In this document: one piece after another, positions 10,360 through 18,771 of the stretch | Layout of the letters: every line of letters begins with the position of its first letter | Numbering within the stretch: the first letter of the stretch is position 1 | Origin: an uncultured Tenacibaculum sp. | Lineage (GTDB): Bacteria; Bacteroidota; Bacteroidia; Flavobacteriales; Flavobacteriaceae | Length of the DNA: 64,000 bases | Assembly (NCBI GenBank): GCA_947493285.1 | Contig: CANLQH010000001.1 | Span: 434,001 to 498,000, forward strand | Direction of reading: 5' to 3' | The notes under the pieces: generated by a model | What the model was told of the DNA's origin: nothing | What the model saw: the letters and a program-made list of their open reading frames with translations, nothing else | The model's database searches: none | Made by a program: the position numbers and the translations under genes

Positions 10360-11106
10360 ATGAGAACAGGGATACTTTTATTATTAGCAATGATGTCATT
10401 AGCAACAGTAAACGCTGATAACATAAACAAATCAACTAGCAAAATTGGGGTTACAAATCGTTTTGACGATGCAGTTACCTTTGTTGAAAGAGGAGTACAA
10501 TTCCATGTGTTTTTAAATGGAGACTTTGATTTCAATACTCACAGTAGAAACACAAGATATGTAAATTATTACGGAAGACGTGTAAAAACGAACCGTGGTG
10601 TACGTATTGAGAGAGACTTTAGAGGACGCATAAGACGTGTAGGTAATGTATTTGTAAATTACGATGTAAGAGGAAACGTAACACGTATTGGTAACGTATT
10701 TATTAGATATAAATTCGGTCAATTATTTAAAGTTGGAAACTTACGTGTAAAATATGATAGATGGGGAAATCCTCAATTTAGAGGTTTTGTAAAACCAGGT
10801 CATCATTACGAAGACGATTATTATTATAAAGATGATGTTTATTACGGTAACAGAGGAATTGATATTGATGTAAACATTGGTATATTCGATTACGATGATA
10901 GATACTTTTACAGAAGAGATTTTAGAAACAACTATCGTCAATTTAAAGAAGATAACAACTTCTTTTACTACAGAGCAAAACCTAATGCTAAAATTGGTAA
11001 ACGAAGTAAAATTTTAAAGAGACGTAAAAACAAAAGTTACTCTAAAAAGTTTCATCACAAAAAAGAAAAGGCTGAACAAAAAGGAAGGTCTAGAAGAAAT
11101 AGATAA
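10360..11106 (+). CDS. Secreted Tyr/Arg-rich repeat protein
   Basis: A 248-residue protein with a signal peptide (MRTGILLLLAMMSLATVNAD). Residues 92-137 hold three tandem 15-16-residue repeats built on (R/K)-V/I-G-N-x-x-V/I-x-Y: RRVGNVFVNYDVRGN, VTRIGNVFIRYKFGQ, LFKVGNLRVKYDRWGN. A Tyr/Asp-rich stretch follows (HHYEDDYYYKDDVYYGNRG), and the last 50 residues are very basic (KRSKILKRRKNKSYSKK to RSRRNR). No known enzyme domain. The sequence predicts an envelope or matrix structural protein with a charged tail. It is a single-gene unit preceded by a sigma-54-type promoter and closed by a terminator at 11113, so expression is probably conditional and needs an enhancer-binding protein. Confidence 0.75.
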   Translation: MRTGILLLLAMMSLATVNADNINKSTSKIGVTNRFDDAVTFVERGVQFHVFLNGDFDFNTHSRNTRYVNYYGRRVKTNRGVRIERDFRGRIRRVGNVFVNYDVRGNVTRIGNVFIRYKFGQLFKVGNLRVKYDRWGNPQFRGFVKPGHHYEDDYYYKDDVYYGNRGIDIDVNIGIFDYDDRYFYRRDFRNNYRQFKEDNNFFYYRAKPNAKIGKRSKILKRRKNKSYSKKFHHKKEKAEQKGRSRRNR

Positions 11107-11112
11107 AATAAA

Positions 11113-11145
11113 AAAACCGTATCAAAATTGATACGGTTTTTCTTT
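11113..11145. terminator. Bidirectional terminator
   Basis: AACCGTATCA (11115-11124) and TGATACGGTT (11129-11138) form a 10-bp stem flanked by A-tract and T-tract, so it can end both the plus-strand repeat gene and the minus-strand rny transcript. Confidence 0.9.
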
Positions 11146-11162
11146 ATTTCATAAGTAACAAA

Positions 11163-12728
11163 TTACTTTGCTACATTCACTGCTCTTGTTTCACGAATTA
11201 CAGTTACTTTTACTTGTCCTGGATATGTCATATCATTCTGAATCTTTTGAGAGATATTAAATGATAATTCTGCTGCCTTAGTATCGTTTACCTTAGCACT
11301 TTCTACCATTACACGTAATTCACGTCCTGCTTGAATAGCATAAGCCTTTTGTACACCTGTAAATCCGAATGCGATATCTTCTAAATCTTTTAAACGTTGG
11401 ATGTAAGAATCTAATACCTGACGACGTGCTCCTGGTCTTGCTCCAGAAATAGCATCACAAACCTGAACGATAGGTGATAATAAACTCTTCATTTCTATTT
11501 CATCGTGGTGAGCTCCAATTGCATTACATACATCTGGTTTTTCTCCATACTTCTCAGCCCATTGCATACCTAATAATGCGTGTGGTAATTCACTTTCAGT
11601 TTCTGGCACTTTACCAATATCATGCAATAAACCAGCTCTTTTAGCAGCTTTAGCATTTAAGCCCATTTCTGCAGCCATAATACCACATAAATTCGCAACT
11701 TCTCTAGAGTGCTGTAATAAGTTTTGACCATAAGAAGAACGGTACTTCATTCGTCCAACTGTTTTAATCAATTCAGGATGTAATCCGTGAATCCCTAAAT
11801 CGATAACGGTACGTTTACCTACTTCAATAATTTCTTGGGTAATTTGTTTTTCGGTTTTCTTAACAACCTCTTCAATTCTTGCTGGGTGAATTCTTCCGTC
11901 TGTTACTAATTTATGCATTGATAAACGAGCAATTTCACGACGTACTGGATCAAAACAAGAAAGTATAATCGCTTCTGGAGTATCATCAACAATAATCTCA
12001 ACACCAGTTGCTGCTTCTAAAGCACGGATATTACGACCTTCACGACCAATAATTCTACCTTTTACATCATCAGATTCTAAATTAAAAACTGACACACAGT
12101 TTTCAACAGCTTGCTCTACTCCTACTCTTTGAATTGTATTTAAAACTACTTTACGTGCTTCTTGTTGTGCAGTCATTTTAGCTTCTTCAACCGTATCTTG
12201 AATAAAAGACATGGCATCAGCTTTAGCTTCATCTTTTAAATTCGCTACCAATTCAGTTTTAGCTTCGTCAGCAGATAAACCAGAAATTTGCTCAAGCATA
12301 TCTACATGACGCTTATGTAATTTTTCTAGCTCTGATTCTTTTTTATCTAAAAATTCTAATTTGTAATCGAAATCTGCTTCTTTTTTCTCTAAAGAAGCGT
12401 TTTTCTTTTTGTTTCTATCTAACTCAGAAGATACTTGACTTTCTTTGTCTCGTATTCTTTTTTCAACATCAGACATTTTCTTTTCTCTTGATAAAATTAC
12501 CTTTTCATGCTCAGATTTAAGTTCAATAAACTTTTCTTTAGCTTGTAATATTTTATCTTTCTTTATCGCATCCGCTTCAACTTTTGCTTCTTTTACAATG
12601 TTTCTAGCTTCTTTTTTAGTTTCTTGTATTAACTTATTTGCATTAGATTTCTCTAACATCTTAGCAATAAAAAAACCTATTGCTATTCCTATAATTCCTG
12701 CTAGCACAGGAAATAATATTCCTTCCAT
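11163..12728 (-). CDS. rny: Ribonuclease Y
   Basis: Membrane-anchored endoribonuclease that starts decay of many mRNAs. The 521-residue protein has all family parts in order: one N-terminal transmembrane helix (about 4-22), a long coiled coil (about 25-165), a KH RNA-binding domain with [19 protein letters not shown] (about 224) and an HD domain with HSREVAN (about 342) and HDIGK (about 368), the metal-binding pair. Length is normal. It lies downstream of the 6S-type RNA and zapA on the same strand and ends in a bidirectional terminator. Confidence 0.96.
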   Translation of the reverse strand: MEGILFPVLAGIIGIAIGFFIAKMLEKSNANKLIQETKKEARNIVKEAKVEADAIKKDKILQAKEKFIELKSEHEKVILSREKKMSDVEKRIRDKESQVSSELDRNKKKNASLEKKEADFDYKLEFLDKKESELEKLHKRHVDMLEQISGLSADEAKTELVANLKDEAKADAMSFIQDTVEEAKMTAQQEARKVVLNTIQRVGVEQAVENCVSVFNLESDDVKGRIIGREGRNIRALEAATGVEIIVDDTPEAIILSCFDPVRREIARLSMHKLVTDGRIHPARIEEVVKKTEKQITQEIIEVGKRTVIDLGIHGLHPELIKTVGRMKYRSSYGQNLLQHSREVANLCGIMAAEMGLNAKAAKRAGLLHDIGKVPETESELPHALLGMQWAEKYGEKPDVCNAIGAHHDEIEMKSLLSPIVQVCDAISGARPGARRQVLDSYIQRLKDLEDIAFGFTGVQKAYAIQAGRELRVMVESAKVNDTKAAELSFNISQKIQNDMTYPGQVKVTVIRETRAVNVAK

Positions 12729-12747
12729 AATTTTGATTTGATTGTAT

Positions 12748-12932
12748 AAAAAAACCTACATTAATAGGGTCTTATAAACTCCGAAAAACAGGTTTAGGAC
12801 TAACTGGTTTATCAAGGATCCGTTCTGGGCATCAAATAAATTGATACATACGGCTTGCTCTACGAACCAAGACTCATCCTTTCTAAATAAATAGTGTTGA
12901 GTTTAACAAACAATGTACTAATGTAGGTAGTA
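12748..12932 (-). ncRNA. ssrS: 6S RNA (6S-Flavo class)
   Basis: About 185 nt, read on the minus strand between zapA and rny. The two ends pair: TAATGTAGGT (12919-12928 as given) with ACCTACATTA (12754-12763) form a perfect 10-bp closing stem, followed on the minus strand by a run of seven T. The inside is long, mostly unpaired with short helices, as in 6S RNA, which binds the RNA polymerase housekeeping holoenzyme. Location next to zapA is the classical place for ssrS and is common in Bacteroidota. No TAnnTTTG box is seen in front, so it may be processed from the zapA transcript. Exact ends are estimates. Confidence 0.8.
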
Positions 12933-12958
12933 ATATTAATAATATATTTTAAAGAACG

Positions 12959-13246
12959 TTATAAATGTTTATCTAATAAATTAGATAATTCATTTATTTT
13001 ATTTGATACTTCGGTGTTTTCTATAGTATTGTTTATCGATACTATTTTTGCTTTCGAAGCAAATTGTAAAGCACTCATTGCTAATACATCTTGCTTATCT
13101 GCCACCGCATAATTTTGCTCAAATTTAGCGATTAATTCGTTAATATCTTTTGCTGCTTTGCGCATCCCCTCTTCTTCTTCAGTGCTATTAACACTTAACG
13201 GATACGTTCTACCAGCAATTACAACATTAACTTTTATTTTCGCCAT
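12959..13246 (-). CDS. zapA: Cell division protein ZapA
   Basis: A 95-residue protein: N-terminal beta part KIKVNVVIAGRTYPLSVNS (3-21), then a long helix that forms the dimer or tetramer coiled coil (about 26-95). ZapA bundles FtsZ protofilaments at the division ring. Length matches the family. It starts 12 nt after the upstream coiled-coil gene and precedes the 6S-type RNA, an arrangement conserved in many bacteria. Confidence 0.9.
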   Translation of the reverse strand: MAKIKVNVVIAGRTYPLSVNSTEEEEGMRKAAKDINELIAKFEQNYAVADKQDVLAMSALQFASKAKIVSINNTIENTEVSNKINELSNLLDKHL

Positions 13247-13258
13247 GTAAAGAACTTT

Positions 13259-13549
13259 TTATGAATTCAAAAGAGCAATGCATTTATCAATCTCTCGAAC
13301 TAATGTATTTATTTTGAGTTTTGTTTCTCTTGTGTTTTCGCTACTACCTTCAATAGTTTTTGCAATTTTAAGTAATTTAAACTCTTCTTGTTTTTTACTT
13401 AATTCTTGCTCTTTCTCTTGTAATAAAACTTGCAACTTTGCATTGTTTTGAAGCAAAACTTGATTTTCTTCTTTTAAAAAATCATAATTAGAAAGTAAGG
13501 TTTTTAACTTATCTTCCAGTAAATGAATTGCTTCTAAAGGGTCACTCAT
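13259..13549 (-). CDS. Small coiled-coil protein upstream of zapA
   Basis: A 96-residue, almost entirely helical protein: residues 5-60 form a coiled coil rich in Leu, Glu, Lys and Gln (LLEDKLKTLLSNYDFL, LQVLLQEKEQELSKKQ), and the end (LNTLVREIDKCIALLN-like, about 80-95) is another helix. The size, composition and place directly before zapA recall ZapB-type partners of ZapA, but sequence alone does not prove homology. A good promoter lies upstream (13577-13607). Function in cell division is inferred from context. Confidence 0.7.
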   Translation of the reverse strand: MSDPLEAIHLLEDKLKTLLSNYDFLKEENQVLLQNNAKLQVLLQEKEQELSKKQEEFKLLKIAKTIEGSSENTRETKLKINTLVREIDKCIALLNS

Positions 13550-13576
13550 TTATTTTTGAGAATAAAACTATATCCA

Positions 13577-13607
13577 CAAAGTTATCAATATAGATTTTAA
13601 ATAGCAA
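13577..13607 (-). promoter_or_regulatory. Promoter for the coiled-coil/zapA unit
   Basis: On the minus strand TAACTTTG (13577-13584) fits TAnnTTTG, with a -33 TTG at 13605-13607 and a 20-nt spacer. This predicts a start near 13573 and a leader of about 24 nt. Confidence 0.65.
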
Positions 13608-13670
13608 CTCTTTTCTACTTTTTTACTAAAACACTGATGTTTAGCCCTTAAAGCTTTGGCATAATTTTAG

Positions 13671-13678
13671 TATTTTTG
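13671..13678 (+). promoter_or_regulatory. -7 promoter box for the M23 peptidase gene
   Basis: TATTTTTG predicts a start near 13682, 14 nt before the TTG codon at 13696. The short distance supports the TTG as the true start. Confidence 0.55.
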
Positions 13679-13695
13679 TTAGAAACTGTTACGAT

Positions 13696-15387
13696 TTGAG
13701 ATTTTATTTTTCTATTATTTTACTATTCTCTTTTTTTTATGGAAATGCCCAAAAGCAATATCCTAAAGATTACTTTTCACCTCCTTTAAAAATTCCAATT
13801 ATTTTATCTGGTACGTTTGGTGAACTAAGAAGTAATCATTTTCATTCTGGTTTAGACATTAAAACTCAAGGAAAGCAAGGGATTCCTATTTATGCTCCTG
13901 CTAATGGCTATGTTTCTCGTATAAAAGTACAACAATATGGATTTGGAAAAGCAATGTACATTAAACACCCTAATGGATACACTACCGTGTATGCACATTT
14001 AAAAAAATTTATTCCTTCAATTCAAAAATACGTTAAGAGTGTACAGTACAAGAAAGAAAACTACTATACAGGAAACCTTTTTCCGAAGCCAGAAAAATTT
14101 CCAGTTAAAAAAGGAGAGTTAATTGGGTATACAGGAGATACAGGTGGCTCAGGCGGACCACATTTACATTACGAGATTAGAGATACCAAAACAGAACACA
14201 TTATTAATCCAATGCATTTTGGTTTAGTGCCCAATGATGATAAATCGCCAACAATTCAAAAGTTAATCGCTTATCCTCTTAATAACGGTTCGAGAATTAA
14301 CAATTCAACTTCAAAAACAATTCTTTCTTTCAAAAATATAGAGAACGGTAAATACGTTAGTGAAAAAATAACTTCTAGCGGAGAAATTGGTTTTGGAATT
14401 AGTGTTTTCGATCGATTAAACGGAGCTTTAAATAAAAACGGTATCTACAGCCTCGAAATGAAAGTAAATGGCAACAGAGTATATTACCATGATGTTGAAA
14501 CATTTTCGTTTGCTGAAAGCAAGTACATCAACTTATTAATTGATTACAAACATTACAAAACCTACAGAAATAGAGTCCAGAAAACTCATAAAGTAAATGC
14601 TAATCGATTAAGTTTGTATGAAGATTTAGTTAATAATGGTAAAATTTTCATTGAAAACGGAAACAGTTATAATATTGAAATTATTGCTAAAGATTTTAAA
14701 AACAACACTTCATCAATTAAAATACCTGTTCGTGGTGTAGCAAGTAATTTAATTTTTCAAGAAAAAGATACTACTGCTTATAAAATAACTGCTAAAGATT
14801 TTACTAAATTCAGTAAAAACAATGTTACTATTGCCTTCCCTAAAAACACTTTTTATGAAGATTGTTTTATTGATTTCTCAGTTGAAAACGGTGTTGCTAA
14901 GGTTCATAATCGTACCATTCCTTTAGACAAACGGTATACCTTAACATTCAATACATCTTTTTTAAACGACAAACAGAAACAGCAAGTATACATTGCGAAT
15001 GTAACTAACAAGAAATATCCAAGATATACATCTACCAAGAAAAAGATTGATAAAGTATATACTACCACTAAACTTTTAGGAGACTATACTTTAAAATTCG
15101 ATGCTGTTAATCCTACAATTCAGTTATATAATTTTAAAGACAAGCAATGGCTTTCTAAAAATAAAACTTTAAAAGTTAAAATTAAAGATAGAGAATCTGG
15201 TATTAAAAATTACCGTGCTACAATTGATGGCAAATGGGTTTTAATGGAATACAATCATAAAAAAGGGATACTGACTTACGATTTTAATGATAAAAAGTTG
15301 GTTGGTAGCAAACATCTTTTTAAACTTGTAGTCTCTGATAATGTTGGAAATACAAAAACTATTTCTGCTACATTTTTCAGAAAGTAA
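13696..15387 (+). CDS. M23 family metallopeptidase
   Basis: A 563-residue exported zinc peptidase of the LytM/lysostaphin type, expected to cut peptidoglycan cross-links in the periplasm. Signal peptide 1-18 (FFYGNAQ). Zinc ligands are visible: H50 and D54 in NHFHSGLD, H156-L-H158 in GGPHLHYE, and H101 in YAHL. About 390 further residues form a beta-rich C-terminal part of unknown role. The only in-frame start after the previous stop is TTG at 13696; the -7 box 18 nt upstream agrees. It is followed after 12 nt by a TonB-dependent receptor, so the two form a transcription unit. Confidence 0.88.
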   Translation: MRFYFSIILLFSFFYGNAQKQYPKDYFSPPLKIPIILSGTFGELRSNHFHSGLDIKTQGKQGIPIYAPANGYVSRIKVQQYGFGKAMYIKHPNGYTTVYAHLKKFIPSIQKYVKSVQYKKENYYTGNLFPKPEKFPVKKGELIGYTGDTGGSGGPHLHYEIRDTKTEHIINPMHFGLVPNDDKSPTIQKLIAYPLNNGSRINNSTSKTILSFKNIENGKYVSEKITSSGEIGFGISVFDRLNGALNKNGIYSLEMKVNGNRVYYHDVETFSFAESKYINLLIDYKHYKTYRNRVQKTHKVNANRLSLYEDLVNNGKIFIENGNSYNIEIIAKDFKNNTSSIKIPVRGVASNLIFQEKDTTAYKITAKDFTKFSKNNVTIAFPKNTFYEDCFIDFSVENGVAKVHNRTIPLDKRYTLTFNTSFLNDKQKQQVYIANVTNKKYPRYTSTKKKIDKVYTTTKLLGDYTLKFDAVNPTIQLYNFKDKQWLSKNKTLKVKIKDRESGIKNYRATIDGKWVLMEYNHKKGILTYDFNDKKLVGSKHLFKLVVSDNVGNTKTISATFFRK

Positions 15388-15399
15388 ACTATAAAACCC

Positions 15400-17844
15400 T
15401 TGAAAAAACTACTTATTTTATTACTGTTCCCTTCTCTTATTTTTGCCCAAAAAACAGCAACAGTAAAAGGAAGAATTATCAATAAATACAATACTCCTAT
15501 AGAAGGTGTAGCTATTTCTTACTTATCAAAAGGTACTACTACCGATACTAATGGTAATTATAGTTTTACCATACCTATGCGCAAAACTGTTACTGTTACT
15601 TTTAGTCATGTTTCTTATAAAACAGTTGTTAGAAAATTTACTTCTCGAGGAAGAAAAACATTTAACTTCTCTCCTAATTTAAATTTTAAAACCCAAGAAT
15701 TAGAAGAAGTTGTACTTAAAAATCAAAAAAAAGAAGCACAAGGGATAACAAAAATTGAAACTAAAAAAGTTAAAAATTTAGTTGGAGTCAATGCAGGTGT
15801 TGAAAATGTTTTAATGACGCTTCCAGGTGTAAGTAATAACAACGAACTAAGTACACAATACAATGTTCGTGGTGGTAATTTTGATGAAAACTTAGTGTAT
15901 GTTAACGGAATTGAAGTGTACCGTCCGTTTTTAATTCGTTCAGGGCAACAAGAAGGGTTAAGCTTTATCAATCCTCATTTAGTGCAAAATATTAATTTCT
16001 CTGCCGGAGGATTTCAAGCCAAATATGGTGATAAGCTTTCTTCTGTTTTAGATATCACCTATCGTAAACCTGTTGATTTCGGAATTCAAATAGACGCTAG
16101 TTTATTAGGTGGTAGTTTTACAATAGAAGACACCTTTTTAAACAACAAGCTAAGTGCCATACTTGGTGTTAGATATCGAGACAATAGTTTATTTGTAAAT
16201 AGTAAACAAACCGAAGTAAACTTCAGACCAAAATTTACAGATGTTCAAACCTTTTTATCTTATAAAGCAAATAAAAAGTTAACACTTAATTTTCTAGGAA
16301 ACTTTTCTTTAAACGATTACAACTACAAACCATTAACCAGAAAAACTCGTTTTGGTACAATTGCGAATCCGTTAGAGTTAATTGTTTTTTATCAAGGACA
16401 AGAACAAGATGAATTCCAAACACTTTTCGGGGCATTATCTGCCGATTATCAAGTAAATGATGATTTAAAAATAACTGGAACTATTTCTTCTTTTAATACC
16501 CAAGAAGAAGAACATTTTGATATTGCTGCTTCTTATAATATAGGGGAAATAGATAGTAATATTGGTTCAGAAAACTTTGGTGATGTTGCCTTTTCTCAAG
16601 GAATCGGTTCACAAATAAACCATGCTCGTAACGATTTAGATGCATTAATTACCAATATTCAATTAAAAGCAACTTTAAAAGATGGTGATAACGAATGGAG
16701 AGCTGGTATAAAATACCAAACAGAAAATATTAAAGATCGTATTCGTGAATGGGAAGTTATTGATTCGTTAGGCTTTTCTGTACGTCCACCACATCATACT
16801 GGTAACAATCAACCTTACGAACCTTTTACAGGACCTATTGAGCCTTTTAGAAATGTTAGAGCAGAAAACGAAGTTGATATCAATCGTTTATCAAGTTTTG
16901 TTCAATTTAGTAGAAAAACAAACTGGAATAATCATCAGGTTTGGATGAACCTTGGTGTACGCGCACATCAATGGAATGTAAAAACTGCTACAGCTAGTTC
17001 TAAAAATCAACTTACATTTAGTCCAAGAGCTCAATTTGCTATAAAACCAGATTGGGAGAATGACATGCTATTTAGAATTTCTGGTGGATGGTATTCTCAA
17101 CCTCCTTTTTATAAAGAATTACGCGATTTTGACGGAAACATTCATCCAGAAGTTAAAGCTCAAAATTCTATTCATTTAGTAGCTGGTAACGATTATAGTT
17201 TTACTATGTGGGAGCGTCCTTTTAAATTAACCACTGAATTATATTATAAAAATTTATCTGATGTTAATTCATATTCTGTAGATAATGTTCGTATCCGTTA
17301 TCGCGCCGATAATGTAACTAGTGCCTATGCTTATGGGTTAGATGTTCGCTTAAATGGTGAGTTTGTTCCAGGAAACGATAGTTGGGTTAGTATTGGTTAT
17401 TTAAAAACTGAAGAAAATATTAACAACCAAGGTTATATTGCAAGACCTACCGACCAACGTTTAAAATTTGGTGTATTATTTCAAGATTATGTACCTAATT
17501 TACCTGACTTAAAAGCGTATTTAAACATTGTATACAATACAGGATTACCTGGTGGAGCGCCAGCATATGCCAATGTATATCAATTTCAAAATAGATTAAA
17601 CGATTATAAGCGTGCCGATTTAGGATTATCGTATGTTTTTGCTGATGCAAATAAGCAACACAAAACTGGATTCCTACGAAGCTTTAAAGAATTAACACTT
17701 GGTTTAGAACTGTTTAATATTTTTGATATTCGTAACTCAATAACCAACACCTGGGTTCGTGATGCGTATAGCAAACAACAATACGGAATTCCTAATTTTA
17801 TGACAGGTAGGGTTTTAAATTTTAAAGTTGGAATGCAGTTTTAG
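15400..17844 (+). CDS. TonB-dependent receptor with carboxypeptidase-regulatory-like domain
   Basis: An 814-residue outer-membrane protein: signal peptide (1-17, LIFAQK), a carboxypeptidase-regulatory-like domain (about 20-100, [20 protein letters not shown]), plug (about 105-225, with [29 protein letters not shown]-type sequence) and a C-terminal beta barrel ending in a terminal aromatic (VGMQF). Start is TTG at 15400, the only option after the in-frame stop at the end of the M23 gene. No SusD partner is next to it, so it is not a canonical polysaccharide locus; the substrate cannot be read from sequence. Linkage to the peptidase may reflect envelope function. Confidence 0.9.
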   Translation: [814 protein letters not shown]

Positions 17845-18104
17845 CATAATTCACACTCAGTTTTTCTCCATTTTTTATCATTAAATTCTATTAAAACAAT
17901 ATTAATAAATAAAACAAAAAAGAATTAAGCGATAATTTTTAACAAAATTTTATTTTCAATCAAACCCAAGGCTTATTATTAAATAATCAAAATAAAAGCA
18001 CTTTTTTTGCTTTTTCAACAGAAAAAACATCAGAAAAACACTTTATTCACAACAAGATAAACACCCTAATTTACTGACTATTAATATCTTAGTCAAATTT
18101 ACCG
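17845..18104. other. AT-rich intergenic region, nothing recognised
   Basis: About 260 bases with no ORF of note. A weak AAAAGCA/TTGCTTTT hairpin near 17994-18017 could end the TonB receptor transcript. I see no RNA gene or repeat. Confidence 0.4.
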
Positions 18105-18112
18105 TATATTTG
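18105..18112 (+). promoter_or_regulatory. -7 promoter box for the lysozyme-like gene
   Basis: TATATTTG fits TAnnTTTG and predicts a start near 18116. The coding frame with an intact signal peptide opens about 20 nt later, which supports a start at 18136 rather than at the first GTG (18256). Confidence 0.6.
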
Positions 18113-18135
18113 CAGTGCTAAACGGAAAGTAACTA

Positions 18136-18723
18136 ATTATCAGATATTTAATATTTGCATTCATTGGTTTTGTTGTATTCGCAAGTTTTACAACACCAAA
18201 AATTAAAAAAGAAAAAACTACCACTACACCTAAAACAGCATACTTTGCTGAAGAGGTGAACATTCCTTTTTTACGAAATGATTTTGTTGGGTTTAAAGAA
18301 GCACTTGCTTTTAAAGAATCTCAAGGTAAATACAGAGTAGTAAATAAACTTGGGTATCTTGGTAAATATCAATTCGGTAGAGAAACCTTAAAAAGATTTA
18401 GAATTTACAATACTTCTTATTTTCTTAAAACTCCAGAGCTACAAGAAAAAGCATTTATTGCTTACTGTAAAGTTAATAAATGGATTTTAAGAAAAGACAT
18501 TAAAAGAAGTGTAGGGAGAACTATTAACGGAATTAAAATTACCGAATCTGGTATTTTAGCAGCTGCTCATTTAAGTGGAGCAGGAAACGTTAAAAAGTTT
18601 TTAAGATCAAACGGAGCAATTAAATTTAACGATGCTTTTGGAACCTCAATTGAGTCGTATATGAAAAAATTTGGAGATTATGATGTTTCTAATATCACAC
18701 CAGATAAAAAAGCTAGAGTTTAA
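18136..18723 (+). CDS. Secreted lysozyme/transglycosylase-like protein, unusual start codon
   Basis: From the in-frame stop at 18130-18132 the frame runs open and encodes a signal-anchor-like N-terminus (IRYLIFAFIGFVVFASFTT) and a lysozyme-like domain. The probable catalytic glutamate is in EALAFKESQGKYRVVN, followed by LGYLGKYQFG and GILAAAHLSGAGNVKKFL. No ATG, GTG or TTG lies before 18256, and starting there would remove the whole export signal. I therefore place the start at ATT 18136 (195 residues), six nt after a GGAAAG sequence. It could also be CTA 18133 or ATC 18139. Likely role: peptidoglycan cleavage in the periplasm. A terminator follows at 18745. Confidence 0.65.
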   Translation: MIRYLIFAFIGFVVFASFTTPKIKKEKTTTTPKTAYFAEEVNIPFLRNDFVGFKEALAFKESQGKYRVVNKLGYLGKYQFGRETLKRFRIYNTSYFLKTPELQEKAFIAYCKVNKWILRKDIKRSVGRTINGIKITESGILAAAHLSGAGNVKKFLRSNGAIKFNDAFGTSIESYMKKFGDYDVSNITPDKKARV

Positions 18724-18744
18724 AAAACAACTTTATACAATAAA

Positions 18745-18770
18745 AAAAGACATCTAATTAGATGTCTTTT
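18745..18770. terminator. Bidirectional terminator
   Basis: AGACATCTAA and TTAGATGTCT (18748-18767) form a perfect palindrome inside A and T tracts, between the convergent lysozyme-like and RsmI-like genes. Confidence 0.9.
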
Positions 18771-18771
18771 T

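Noticed and set aside
13570..13578. Single DnaA-box-like ATATCCACA
   Set aside because: One copy with a mismatch, inside the promoter of the zapA unit; expected by chance.
18256..18258. GTG as the start of the lysozyme-like gene
   Set aside because: It would remove a clear signal peptide encoded in frame upstream and leave a 140-nt leader after the promoter.
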